Both the position numbers and the translations under genes were made by a program. 64,000 nt of DNA from Moraxella atlantae NBRC 14588 (GTDB lineage: Bacteria > Pseudomonadota > Gammaproteobacteria > Pseudomonadales > Moraxellaceae): NCBI RefSeq assembly GCF_001591265.1, contig NZ_BCUL01000006.1, positions 62,001-126,000 on the forward strand, read 5' to 3'. Each line of letters starts with the position of its first letter. Position 1 is the first letter of the stretch. The notes below the pieces were generated by a model. It did no database searches, was not told the origin of the DNA, and worked only from the letters and a program-made list of their open reading frames with translations. Of the stretch, positions 57,402-64,000 are shown piece by piece.

Positions 57402-58409
57402 CTAATAATCATGTAACAGCGTCATATTGCGGTTGAGCTGCCACAATTCGCGCGTGCTACGCTCATCTTTATAAGGTATGATCCAACCGCCATGAATCAG
57501 CTGCTGTTTGATCCATTGTAAATCTAGGCTATTGATTTGACAACGTGAGACCGCGTGCGCGTCGGGCATGGTTTCTTCTACCACCGCCAGTGCTGGGGCT
57601 TTGAGCAAATCATTGAACGCGCGTTGTAGCATATCGGTGCTAAACGGCACGGGTAACAACGCGATCATATCCAAAATCTCACCCCAACTAAGCAGATGCG
57701 TCGCGGTAATATCGTGCAGATTGCCGTGTTGATAGGCATGGGCAGAATAATTGACCAACACGGTGTCATCAAGCACCAGATGCAGCGTTGGGGCTGATTG
57801 GCTCAGCGGTGCTGGGTTAGGCGCAGCGTTTGGTCGATCGCGTTTGCTAAACGGTGTGCGAGACAGCGGCGGTGCAGCAGGCGCAGGCGTGGCAGCGGTC
57901 GACGTCAAGGTGGCATCGGCGGCAAAAGTAACAATATTGGCTTTTGTGGACGCATGTGTGGACGCATGGTGCTCAACCAATGCGGTGACCAAACGCAGAC
58001 ATTCATCTACCGCTTGCGCGGCATCGTGATACAACACAGTACGCTCGTATTGCTCTTTTTGCACCTGATTGGCTAAATCCAACCGTTGGCGCGACACTGT
58101 ATTGAGCGTTGCCGCGCTACGCAGCAGCGCAACCACAGGCGACGGCTTGTTACGCGCGTACAGATAATTTAAATGCAAGTAGCTGATTCCCGTGGGGCTA
58201 GGCGTGCCATAATCTTCGCCCAACACAAACAGCACCGCGTCGCTGGCATCGATTTGCCGACGGCTAAATGCGTTGGCATTTTCAGGGTTACCAATTAAAT
58301 CCCACGTCAAGTTATACAAAGGTGTGAGCGCGTCTTGCAGCGCGTTTTCAAGCGCAGGCTGCTCGTTACGCACCAAACACACATGAATATGATAAGCTCG
58401 GTTGGTCAC
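57402..58409 (-). CDS. Protein with DUF4062-like N-terminal domain
   Basis: 335 residues. Residues about 1-100 resemble DUF4062: a strand start (AYHIHVCLVRNE), a helix, SRRQIDASDAVLFVLGEDYGTPSPTGISYLHLNYLYARN, then PVVALL, matching the family's 'Q(I)xxSDxxVxIxGxxYGSxSPTGxSYxxxEY' pattern. DUF4062 often heads NLR-like, NACHT or defence proteins, but no P-loop or effector domain follows here. Instead there is an Ala/Pro/Thr-rich linker (about 155-210) and a C-terminal domain of about 125 residues (LHLVLDDTVLVNYSAHAYQHGN..., ending LWQLNRNMTLLHDY) unknown to me. Between murI and the small acidic gene. Confidence 0.7.
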   Translation of the reverse strand: MTNRAYHIHVCLVRNEQPALENALQDALTPLYNLTWDLIGNPENANAFSRRQIDASDAVLFVLGEDYGTPSPTGISYLHLNYLYARNKPSPVVALLRSAATLNTVSRQRLDLANQVQKEQYERTVLYHDAAQAVDECLRLVTALVEHHASTHASTKANIVTFAADATLTSTAATPAPAAPPLSRTPFSKRDRPNAAPNPAPLSQSAPTLHLVLDDTVLVNYSAHAYQHGNLHDITATHLLSWGEILDMIALLPVPFSTDMLQRAFNDLLKAPALAVVEETMPDAHAVSRCQINSLDLQWIKQQLIHGGWIIPYKDERSTRELWQLNRNMTLLHDY

Positions 58410-58488
58410 CTAAACTCTCGCTTGTCTTATCGTTATCTTTTTTTGGTCAAAATAATCACTGTCAAAATAACACCTGTGTGGTGGCAAA

Positions 58489-59391
58489 TTACTGTGCCAT
58501 CAAGCCACAATGCTGAAACTCCACCACACGCGGCGGCAGATATTGTGCCAATAAGCGTGTCGCTACCGCTTGTGTTTGGGCAATATCACCCGTGGTAACA
58601 AGCGTCAGCGGCGGCAAATCGCTAGGTGGGCGCAACAAATTTGCTGTTTCAAGCAAGGACACCACACGTCGGGCTATCGCACCGCCTGAATCAATCAGCG
58701 TAAGCCGTGCCCCTGTTTGGGTGATTTGCGCGCGTAAATAATCTTGAAAAAACGGATAGTGCGTGCAGCCCAATACCAAATAATCCACCGCTTGCGCGCT
58801 TAGTGTATCAAGCAAATTTGCCAACTCACCGACCGCGACATGACCGCTTGGCATACCTGCTTCCACCCACGGCACCAGACTGGCTAGGCTATATTTGCTC
58901 ACGGTCACCCCACGTGGGGCTGCCACTTGGGCAATCACGGTATTTAGCAGTGCGCCATTGAGCGTTGCAGGTGTGGCAAGCACGGCAATGTGGCGCGTTT
59001 GGCTGGCAAGCACGGCAGGTTTGATGGCAGGCACCAAACCGACAATCGGCACTTGCGTAAACGCCTGACGCACCGCTTGCAGACCATACGCCGACGCACT
59101 GTTGCAGGCAATCACCACCAACTTGCAGTCTTGTGCCATCAGCCAGCGCACCGCATCAATCGTCAAACGCTCAATATCCGCCGCGCTGCGCCCCCCGTAC
59201 GGTACATGCAACGTATCTGCCAAATACACATAACGCTCATGCGGCAGCGCTTGCATGATATGCGCCAACACCGACAAGCCGCCAACACCCGAATCGAACA
59301 CCCCAATCGGCGCGTCGGCAGGATTGATGCACGGTTGTTTAGTTTGACACCAAAGATTGGGTGAAGACAACGTTGGCTGAGTTTGGCACAT
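58489..59391 (-). CDS. murI: Glutamate racemase
   Basis: Makes D-glutamate for peptidoglycan; cytoplasmic, essential. 300 residues from the ATG at 59391 (a GTG four codons upstream is possible). Motifs: IGVFDSGVGGLSVLAHI, VYLADTLHVPYGGRS, LVVIACNSASAYGL (first catalytic Cys), VLATPATLNG, and VDYLVLGCTHYPFF (second Cys with His). About 25 residues precede the usual start. IS copy 3 ends 39 bp upstream and reads toward murI, so it has replaced or separated the native promoter. Confidence 0.95.
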   Translation of the reverse strand: MCQTQPTLSSPNLWCQTKQPCINPADAPIGVFDSGVGGLSVLAHIMQALPHERYVYLADTLHVPYGGRSAADIERLTIDAVRWLMAQDCKLVVIACNSASAYGLQAVRQAFTQVPIVGLVPAIKPAVLASQTRHIAVLATPATLNGALLNTVIAQVAAPRGVTVSKYSLASLVPWVEAGMPSGHVAVGELANLLDTLSAQAVDYLVLGCTHYPFFQDYLRAQITQTGARLTLIDSGGAIARRVVSLLETANLLRPPSDLPPLTLVTTGDIAQTQAVATRLLAQYLPPRVVEFQHCGLMAQ

Positions 59392-59409
59392 GCCGTAACG
59401 CACTTTACT

Positions 59410-59493
59410 TTAAACGATTTACCACAGGCTTGACTTCCTCCCCTCCCTAAAGTGAGGGGATTCCTTCTACAAGACGGTCAAGCCCGACCGCAA
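59410..59493 (-). ncRNA. Predicted omega-RNA 3' part and guide, tnpB element copy 3
   Basis: CGGTC/GACCG (59490-59486 with 59479-59475) and CCCCTC/GAGGGG hairpins, the GGAAGTCAA end, then 20 nt of murI leader (59429-59410) as likely guide. Inferred from family behaviour. Confidence 0.45.
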
Positions 59494-60650
59494 GAATGTT
59501 CTTACTGGCGTTAATATCTCTATCATGCCATGTGCCACACTTCGCACAAGTCCATTCTCTTATTCGCAAACCTGCTCTACCTTTTGGACTACTGGACATA
59601 TCGCCACAGCACGAACAGGTTTGGGTAGTGTATTTCTCATTTACGATTTCAAAACGGCAACCTGCATGCTTGCATTTGTAGGTCAGTTGTCGTTTGAGTT
59701 CAAACCAACCTGCATCGTAAACCGATTTGGCTAGTTTGCCTTTTTTATGGTTGAATTGGGTAGTTTTAATATCACCGACCACGATTAGGGCATTGTCTTT
59801 GACTAATCGGGTGGTGAATTTGTGAATGAGGTCTTGGCGTGTGTTTTTGATTTTGGCATGAATCGCTTTGACACGCTGTTTGTTTTTGGCACGTTGAGCA
59901 ATGGCTAAATCTTTGGCATATTTGAGCGTTTGCTTGATTTGTAGTTTATCGCCGTTTGAGGCGGTGGCACTGTCTTTTAAGCCTAAATCTATGCCGACAC
60001 TACCTGTACCACATTGCTGTTTTGGGTATTCTTTAACGATGATACAGGCATACCAACGATTACGGCTGTCTTGGACGACCTCAAGGGTGTTTATTTGATA
60101 TAGGCTAAGATTGTAGCTATCCCATACGTCTATCAGTAGCTTTTGCCCTTTGGCTAGGCTTAGTTGTAGTGTTGATTTTAAGCCTTTTTTACCCGTCTGA
60201 TAGGTAGCCAGTAATTTGATTGCGGATTGCTTAAATGGAATCCAACCTAGGCTTTTACGCTTTGCCTTTGGGTTGTTGGTTCGCCAGTTAAGTTTAGCCT
60301 TTTTGAATTGGCGTCGCGATTTGGCGTGAGTTTCATTAATGGCTTGTATGGTTTGAGAATGCAAGCCAAGTAGTTCACCGCTACCTTTGGTGTATTCGTT
60401 TAGGTCATAGGCACTAAAAAATTTGCCAGTACGTTGTCGGTATTTAAAACTCAAGTCATTAACATAGTTCCACACAAAATTGACCAAACCGCTTAGGCGG
60501 TTTAGTTGGTCTGTGTGTTTGTCTTTTATGCGTAGCTTGAGGGTTTTCATGGGTTTATTTTAACATATTTAGTATCTTATCGTGTGTAAGCATAGCTACT
60601 TAAGTTGCCTTATATCCACCGCCTGAAGTCGCAGGTTTACGGCAACGGAA
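59430..60650 (-). mobile_element. IS200/IS605-type tnpB-only element, copy 3
   Basis: About 1.22 kb, same ends as copies 1 and 2. Left flank TTTTTTTATC is the T-tract of the terminator behind the DUF1285 gene. It is the most diverged full copy; its right-end sequence TAGAAGGAATCCCC resembles that of the tnpB-less element (CAGAAGGAATCCCC) rather than copies 1 and 2 (GAGCAGGAATCCCC). Confidence 0.9.
59447..60550 (-). CDS. tnpB: RNA-guided endonuclease TnpB family protein (copy 3)
   Basis: 367 residues, full length. RuvC-I SVGIDLGLKDS, the GDIKT variant at RuvC-II, RuvC-III HDRDINAS and the zinc-finger cysteines are kept; CGTWHDRD has Trp where the other copies have Arg. Other differences are LNWRTNNPKAKRKSLGWIPFKQSAIKLLATYQT in the N-terminal half and the terminal LVEGIPSL. 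The alternative Glu in GWFELKRQL is kept. Reads toward murI. Confidence 0.9.
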   Translation of the reverse strand: MKTLKLRIKDKHTDQLNRLSGLVNFVWNYVNDLSFKYRQRTGKFFSAYDLNEYTKGSGELLGLHSQTIQAINETHAKSRRQFKKAKLNWRTNNPKAKRKSLGWIPFKQSAIKLLATYQTGKKGLKSTLQLSLAKGQKLLIDVWDSYNLSLYQINTLEVVQDSRNRWYACIIVKEYPKQQCGTGSVGIDLGLKDSATASNGDKLQIKQTLKYAKDLAIAQRAKNKQRVKAIHAKIKNTRQDLIHKFTTRLVKDNALIVVGDIKTTQFNHKKGKLAKSVYDAGWFELKRQLTYKCKHAGCRFEIVNEKYTTQTCSCCGDMSSSPKGRAGLRIREWTCAKCGTWHDRDINASKNILAVGLDRLVEGIPSL

Positions 60651-60685
60651 GATAAAAAAATTTGTATGGGTGCATTGCCCCCATA
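60651..60685 (-). terminator. Terminator of the DUF1285 gene, abutting IS copy 3
   Basis: Minus strand TATGGG (60685-60680) pairs with CCCATA (60670-60665), then CAAATTTTTTTATC, where the element starts; about 100 bp past the stop at 60787. Confidence 0.6.
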
Positions 60686-60786
60686 ACCAATTATCTTAGC
60701 GCAAAAACTGGGCTAAAACCATGAATTTTTGCCCAAACGGCATCAACGCTGGGTGTTAGTGGACAAAATTTAGCGCGGATAATTAC

Positions 60787-61482
60787 TTATGCTCTGTCAT
60801 CATACGGCATGGATAGCTCAATCACTGTATCGCCGTTTGGCAGGCGCAAGGTCACGCCGTCGCCCTGCTCGACCAATTCCCCCTCATTGGCAAGCTGATA
60901 AAACACATTGCGGTGTACCAATGCCCAAATTGCCGAATCGCCATTTTGGCGCACCTTAACGTACGGCTGCTCGGCTTGCTCGTTGCAAGTTTTGGTGTTT
61001 GTCGCGTCGGCATCGGTATGTTGTTGTGCCAAATGAAACGGTAAGCCAAATTGCAGCGGATGCGCTGCATCCACAGTCACGCGCTCACCTTGCGCGGTGA
61101 TCAGATGCAGCACGCGCTTGTCATTTTGCGCCACATAATCGTATTGTGTGATCAATAGCGGCGCGTCTTCAACAGCGATTTGCAGCTTTTCAACAGGGGT
61201 TTTTAAAAAATACGTCACCGCGCCTGCGGCATCGACTTCTGCCCACAACACGCGGCTAAACAACGTCACCATCGCGTCACGCTCGATTTTTCGCCCTGCG
61301 TGCCACCACTCGCCATTGGCTTTGATGGTCAAATCCATCATACCGCAAAAATCAGGCTGCCATTTTTCTAGCGGTGGTATTGGCTTGGTAGTCGGGTCGT
61401 CATTTGCCAGTAGCTGTTGGCTTAGGTTATCTAGGCTGGCAGCATTCGTGATTGGCTTGTCGTTGGTTGGTGGCGTGTTCAT
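60787..61482 (-). CDS. DUF1285 family protein
   Basis: 231 residues. After a polar N-terminus of about 40 residues comes the DUF1285 pattern: PPLEKWQPDFCGMMDLTIKANGEWWHAGRKIERDAMVTLFSRVL, FLKTPVEKLQIAVEDAPLLI, VTVDAAHPLQFG. A polar insertion (AQQHTDADATNTKTCNEQAEQ) interrupts the end of the domain, which resumes with PYVKVRQNGDSAIWALVHRNVFYQLANEG. The family is widespread in proteobacteria, structurally known but without assigned function. No signal peptide. Confidence 0.85.
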   Translation of the reverse strand: MNTPPTNDKPITNAASLDNLSQQLLANDDPTTKPIPPLEKWQPDFCGMMDLTIKANGEWWHAGRKIERDAMVTLFSRVLWAEVDAAGAVTYFLKTPVEKLQIAVEDAPLLITQYDYVAQNDKRVLHLITAQGERVTVDAAHPLQFGLPFHLAQQHTDADATNTKTCNEQAEQPYVKVRQNGDSAIWALVHRNVFYQLANEGELVEQGDGVTLRLPNGDTVIELSMPYDDRA

Positions 61483-61892
61483 CGTCGTTCCTTGTCGGTT
61501 TGTCAGGTCTTCAGTGGGTTTAGGTCAGCGACTTTGTTGAATCATCATAACGGCTTTTGTTTTGCTTGCGGGTAGCAATGCTTTATCAAACGGTAAAAAA
61601 TTATAAGCGACCAGCCACAAGGCGACTAAAAACCGTTCATTTTTAGCCAAAAATAATGACTGACTGGTCATAGACCCACGCGCATAAGGTTTGGCTATAT
61701 GGCAATGAATTTTTTTAGGCTATAATGATGCAATTTAAGCGGTTCAATCAACCGCTAAGCGTTTGAAAACGGCTAAAATTTTTACCAAGTTTGTTTGGTT
61801 TTACGATCTACCCATTCGCTTATTTGTCAGCCGTTTGCTTAAATTTTTGAATGGATGTACAACATTTCGCCCATTTTTGCTAAGGAGTAGCC
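61483..61892. other. 410-bp divergent intergenic region upstream of ETF-QO
   Basis: TATAAT at 61721-61726 is a likely -10 for the plus gene, though the -35 is weak. An imperfect palindrome TGACTGACTGGTCA (61657-61670) lies 50 bp upstream and resembles TetR-family operators. A perfect hairpin AGCGGTT/AACCGCT (61738-61744 with 61750-61756) would be at the 5' end of the mRNA. No ORF seen. Confidence 0.45.
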
Positions 61893-63584
61893 ATGTCAGC
61901 AGACGCTAGCACGGACACCGTGCAACCCATCGAACGTGAACAAATGGAATTTGACGTAATCATTGTCGGCGGTGGGCCATCAGGCTTGTCGGCGGCGATT
62001 CGCTTGCGTCAGCTTGCTATTGAGGCAGGCAATGACGAATTTAGCGTGTGTGTGGTCGAAAAAGGCTCAGAATTTGGCGCGCATATCTTGTCGGGCGCGG
62101 TTATGGAGCCGCGCGCGCTGACCGAGCTGATTCCTGATTGGAAAGAAAAAGGCGCGCCTGTCCACGTGGCGGCAAAAGAAGATCGTGTGTATATGCTCAA
62201 AAACGCGACCAAGTACCGCCAACTGCCCAACAAAATCGTGCCTGCGCTGATGCACAATGACGGCAACTATATCATCTCATTGGGAAATTTGGTGCGCTGG
62301 TTGGCGACACAAGCCGAAGAACTAGAGGTCATGATGTTCCCCGGCTTTGCTGCTGCTGAGGTACTGTATGGCGAAGACGGATCAGTGCGCGGCATCGTCA
62401 CAGGTGACATGGGCGTTGCCGCCGATGGTGAGCCAAAAGCAAGCTTTGAACCAGGCTACGAGCTATTGGCAAAATACACCATTTTTGCCGAAGGCTGCCG
62501 CGGACATCTAGGCAAGCGTTTGGTCAAGCGGTTTAATTTGGATGACGGGCGCGACCCACAGCACTACGGCATCGGGCTCAAAGAGCTGTGGGAAGTTGAA
62601 CCCGACAAGCACGAGCTGGGCGTGGTGATGCACGGTTCGGGCTGGCCATTGAGTGAAACAGGCAGCACGGGCGGTTGGTGGTTATATTTTGATGAAAATA
62701 ACCAAGTATCGTTTGGCTTAGTTGTCGATTTATCTTACACCAACCCCTACGTGTCACCGTTTGATGAAATGCAGCGGCTTAAAACCCACCCTGTCATCAG
62801 CAGTATTTTGCAAGGCGGCAAGCGTTTGTCGTACGGCGCGCGTGCCTTAGCAAAAGGCGGTTTAAATGCTTTGCCAAAATTGTATTTCCCTGGTGGTGTA
62901 TTGGTTGGCGATGATGCAGGCTTTTTGAACCCTGCCAAAATCAAAGGCACGCACACGGCGATCAAATCAGGCATGTTAGCGGCAGAATCGGTGTACGCGG
63001 CGATTGCGTCAGGGCGCGCGCACGATGAAGTGGCAAGCTACGAAGACGCGTTCAAAAACTCATGGCTGCATGAAGATATGTACCAAGCGCGTAACTTTGC
63101 AGGCGCAATGCATCGCATGGGTACGTGGATGGGCGGCGCGTTTAACTTTTTAGACGCCAATATCTTTAAAGGCAAAATGCCACTGACCATTCGTGACACC
63201 ACGCCAGATTATGCCGCACTAGAGCGCGCCGATCATGCGCTTGTGCCTGACTATCCCAAGCCAGACGGCAAACTAACCTTTGATAAGCTATCATCGGTGT
63301 TTATCTCCAACACCAATCACGCCGAAGACCAGCCTTGCCACCTGCGCTTGACTGACCCTGCTATCCCCATCACGCGCAACCTCAAAATCTTTGCCGAGCC
63401 TGCCCAGCGTTATTGCCCAGCAGGGGTTTATGAGGTGGTACCCGACGGTGCAGGTAGCGCAAAATTTGTCATCAACGCGCAAAACTGCGTGCATTGCAAA
63501 ACCTGTGACATCAAAGACCCGTCACAAAACATCACATGGGTGACCCCAGAAGGCGGCGGCGGCCCGAATTATCCGAATATGTAA
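61893..63584 (+). CDS. Electron transfer flavoprotein-ubiquinone oxidoreductase
   Basis: Passes electrons from reduced ETF (fatty-acid and amino-acid oxidation) to ubiquinone at the inner membrane. 563 residues: FAD-binding FDVIIVGGGPSGLSAAIRLR near residue 20, FGAHILSGAVMEPRALTEL, GCRGHLGKRLVKRF, GVLVGDDAGFLNPAKIKGTHTAIKSGMLAAE, and the C-terminal 4Fe-4S cluster YCPAGVYEV plus NAQNCVHCKTCDIKDP, ending GGGGPNYPNM. All four cluster Cys present. AAGGAG lies six bases before the ATG. Etf subunits are not in the window. Confidence 0.96.
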   Translation: MSADASTDTVQPIEREQMEFDVIIVGGGPSGLSAAIRLRQLAIEAGNDEFSVCVVEKGSEFGAHILSGAVMEPRALTELIPDWKEKGAPVHVAAKEDRVYMLKNATKYRQLPNKIVPALMHNDGNYIISLGNLVRWLATQAEELEVMMFPGFAAAEVLYGEDGSVRGIVTGDMGVAADGEPKASFEPGYELLAKYTIFAEGCRGHLGKRLVKRFNLDDGRDPQHYGIGLKELWEVEPDKHELGVVMHGSGWPLSETGSTGGWWLYFDENNQVSFGLVVDLSYTNPYVSPFDEMQRLKTHPVISSILQGGKRLSYGARALAKGGLNALPKLYFPGGVLVGDDAGFLNPAKIKGTHTAIKSGMLAAESVYAAIASGRAHDEVASYEDAFKNSWLHEDMYQARNFAGAMHRMGTWMGGAFNFLDANIFKGKMPLTIRDTTPDYAALERADHALVPDYPKPDGKLTFDKLSSVFISNTNHAEDQPCHLRLTDPAIPITRNLKIFAEPAQRYCPAGVYEVVPDGAGSAKFVINAQNCVHCKTCDIKDPSQNITWVTPEGGGGPNYPNM

Positions 63585-63611
63585 GGCTGCTTTTTAGCCA
63601 AAAATCGTTAT

Positions 63612-63647
63612 AAAAAATCGCTACTTGATGAAGTGGCGATTTTTTTA
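63612..63647 (+). terminator. Terminator of ETF-QO
   Basis: AAAAATCGC and GCGATTTTT flank a TAC/GTG-paired inner stem and an eight-base loop; a T run follows. 28 bp past the stop. Confidence 0.85.
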
Positions 63648-63763
63648 TGCGACCAAAATCGTGAAATGACAATATAGCATTCAACACAACAACCGCTTGT
63701 TACAACAAACGGTTGTCAATTGGTAATTTTTTTTAGAATATTTCTTAAGTATTTGGCTAGCGT

Positions 63764-64000
63764 TTAGCCAATCAGCTGCATCTGCCCTGCTTTGACGGTC
63801 ATGGTTTTGCCAACGTTGGCACTATAAGATGGCTGTAAGATATCGCTGACAAATACCCAATCACATTTGCACTGCTCTGGGGTGACAGTAACCACCATGT
63901 AACCACGACGGCTGGTATCACACCATTTGAGCGTGCCACCTTCGATCACGAGTGGCAATGCTTGCGCAAACTGATCGGCCTGTGCAGCAGGAATAAATTC
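63764..64000 (-). CDS. Alkaline phosphatase D (PhoD)-type protein, C-terminal fragment
   Basis: 78 residues, reading in from the window edge with no start: EFIPAAQADQFAQALPLVI, then GTLKWCDTSRRGYMVVTVTPEQCKCDWVFVSDIL and a terminal YSANVGKTMTVKAGQMQLIG. The 'RRGYMVVTVTPE...W.FVSDI' stretch resembles the end of PhoD-like phosphodiesterases/phosphatases, which are exported. Only the tail is visible, so the assignment is tentative and the active site cannot be checked. Confidence 0.55.
   Translation of the reverse strand, partial: EFIPAAQADQFAQALPLVIEGGTLKWCDTSRRGYMVVTVTPEQCKCDWVFVSDILQPSYSANVGKTMTVKAGQMQLIG

Overview
The window is a chromosomal segment of a gammaproteobacterium of the family Moraxellaceae, most likely a Moraxella/Faucicola (M. 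osloensis-like) or close Psychrobacter relative. This rests on gene content and order, not on a database search: a pyrG-kdsA-...-eno-ftsB-ispD block, argS followed by a SPOR-domain protein, a DUF2788 protein, cmoB-cmoA, two MKK-type 16-stranded porins and an intermediate GC content. Almost everything is core metabolism and envelope biology. The accessory content is one family of IS200/IS605-type (tnpB-only) elements and two multicomponent ABC export clusters. No prophage, plasmid function, CRISPR array or rRNA is present.

Layout. 1-1380: 5' part of speC (ornithine decarboxylase). 1695-1770: tRNA-Glu with its own promoter and terminator. 1846-10235 (minus): pyrG, kdsA, a copper module (cysteine-less HMA protein, copZ, copA), eno, ftsB, ispD. 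10382-11602: tnpB element copy 1. 11727-14157: two porins. 14567-16810: malate synthase G. 17074-17763: miaE. 17822-19229: three tandem small hydrophilic, probably disordered proteins. 19388-21616: ppk. 22024-23882: a SnoaL-like lipoprotein, mtgA and a glutaredoxin-like protein. 24014-27845: polA and lysO. 27899-32905: small lipoprotein, CPA1 antiporter, tcdA, TatD-type nuclease, DUF3298 protein and a 51-aa exported peptide. 32939-33645: a conserved hypothetical gene and a 5'-truncated msrB. 33643-33985: a tnpB-less relative of the IS elements that carries a promoter and a nested array of RNA-like stem-loops.

34046-39560 is an operon for outer membrane factor, HlyD adaptor and two ABC-2 permeases with no ATPase. 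39689-40912 is tnpB copy 2. 41028-44754 holds dinB, a SPOR protein and argS. 45070-47234 holds a DUF2788 protein and cmoB/cmoA. 47324-54211 is a complete export operon (HlyD, RbbA-type ATPase-ATPase-permease fusion, permease, OMF lipoprotein). 54928-57019 holds msrA and an MltB-type lytic transglycosylase. 57097-59391 holds a small acidic protein, a DUF4062-like protein and murI. 59430-60650 is tnpB copy 3. 60787-63584 holds a DUF1285 protein and ETF-ubiquinone oxidoreductase. 63764-64000 is the 3' end of a PhoD-type phosphatase gene.

The most interesting signal is the IS family. All four members point the same way, share the left flank TTTATC (candidate target/TAM), and three sit directly behind the T-tract of a Rho-independent terminator. 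Each lies just upstream of, and co-directional with, a host gene (pyrG, the OMF-led exporter operon, murI, msrB). The guide-length sequence abutting each right end is therefore the leader (or, for msrB, the coding sequence) of that gene. The fourth member has lost tnpB but keeps the omega-RNA-like end, with a compensatory base-pair change, plus a sigma70-like promoter and several nested helices. It looks like a stand-alone structured RNA gene moving on IS200/IS605 ends and is the best candidate here for something undescribed.
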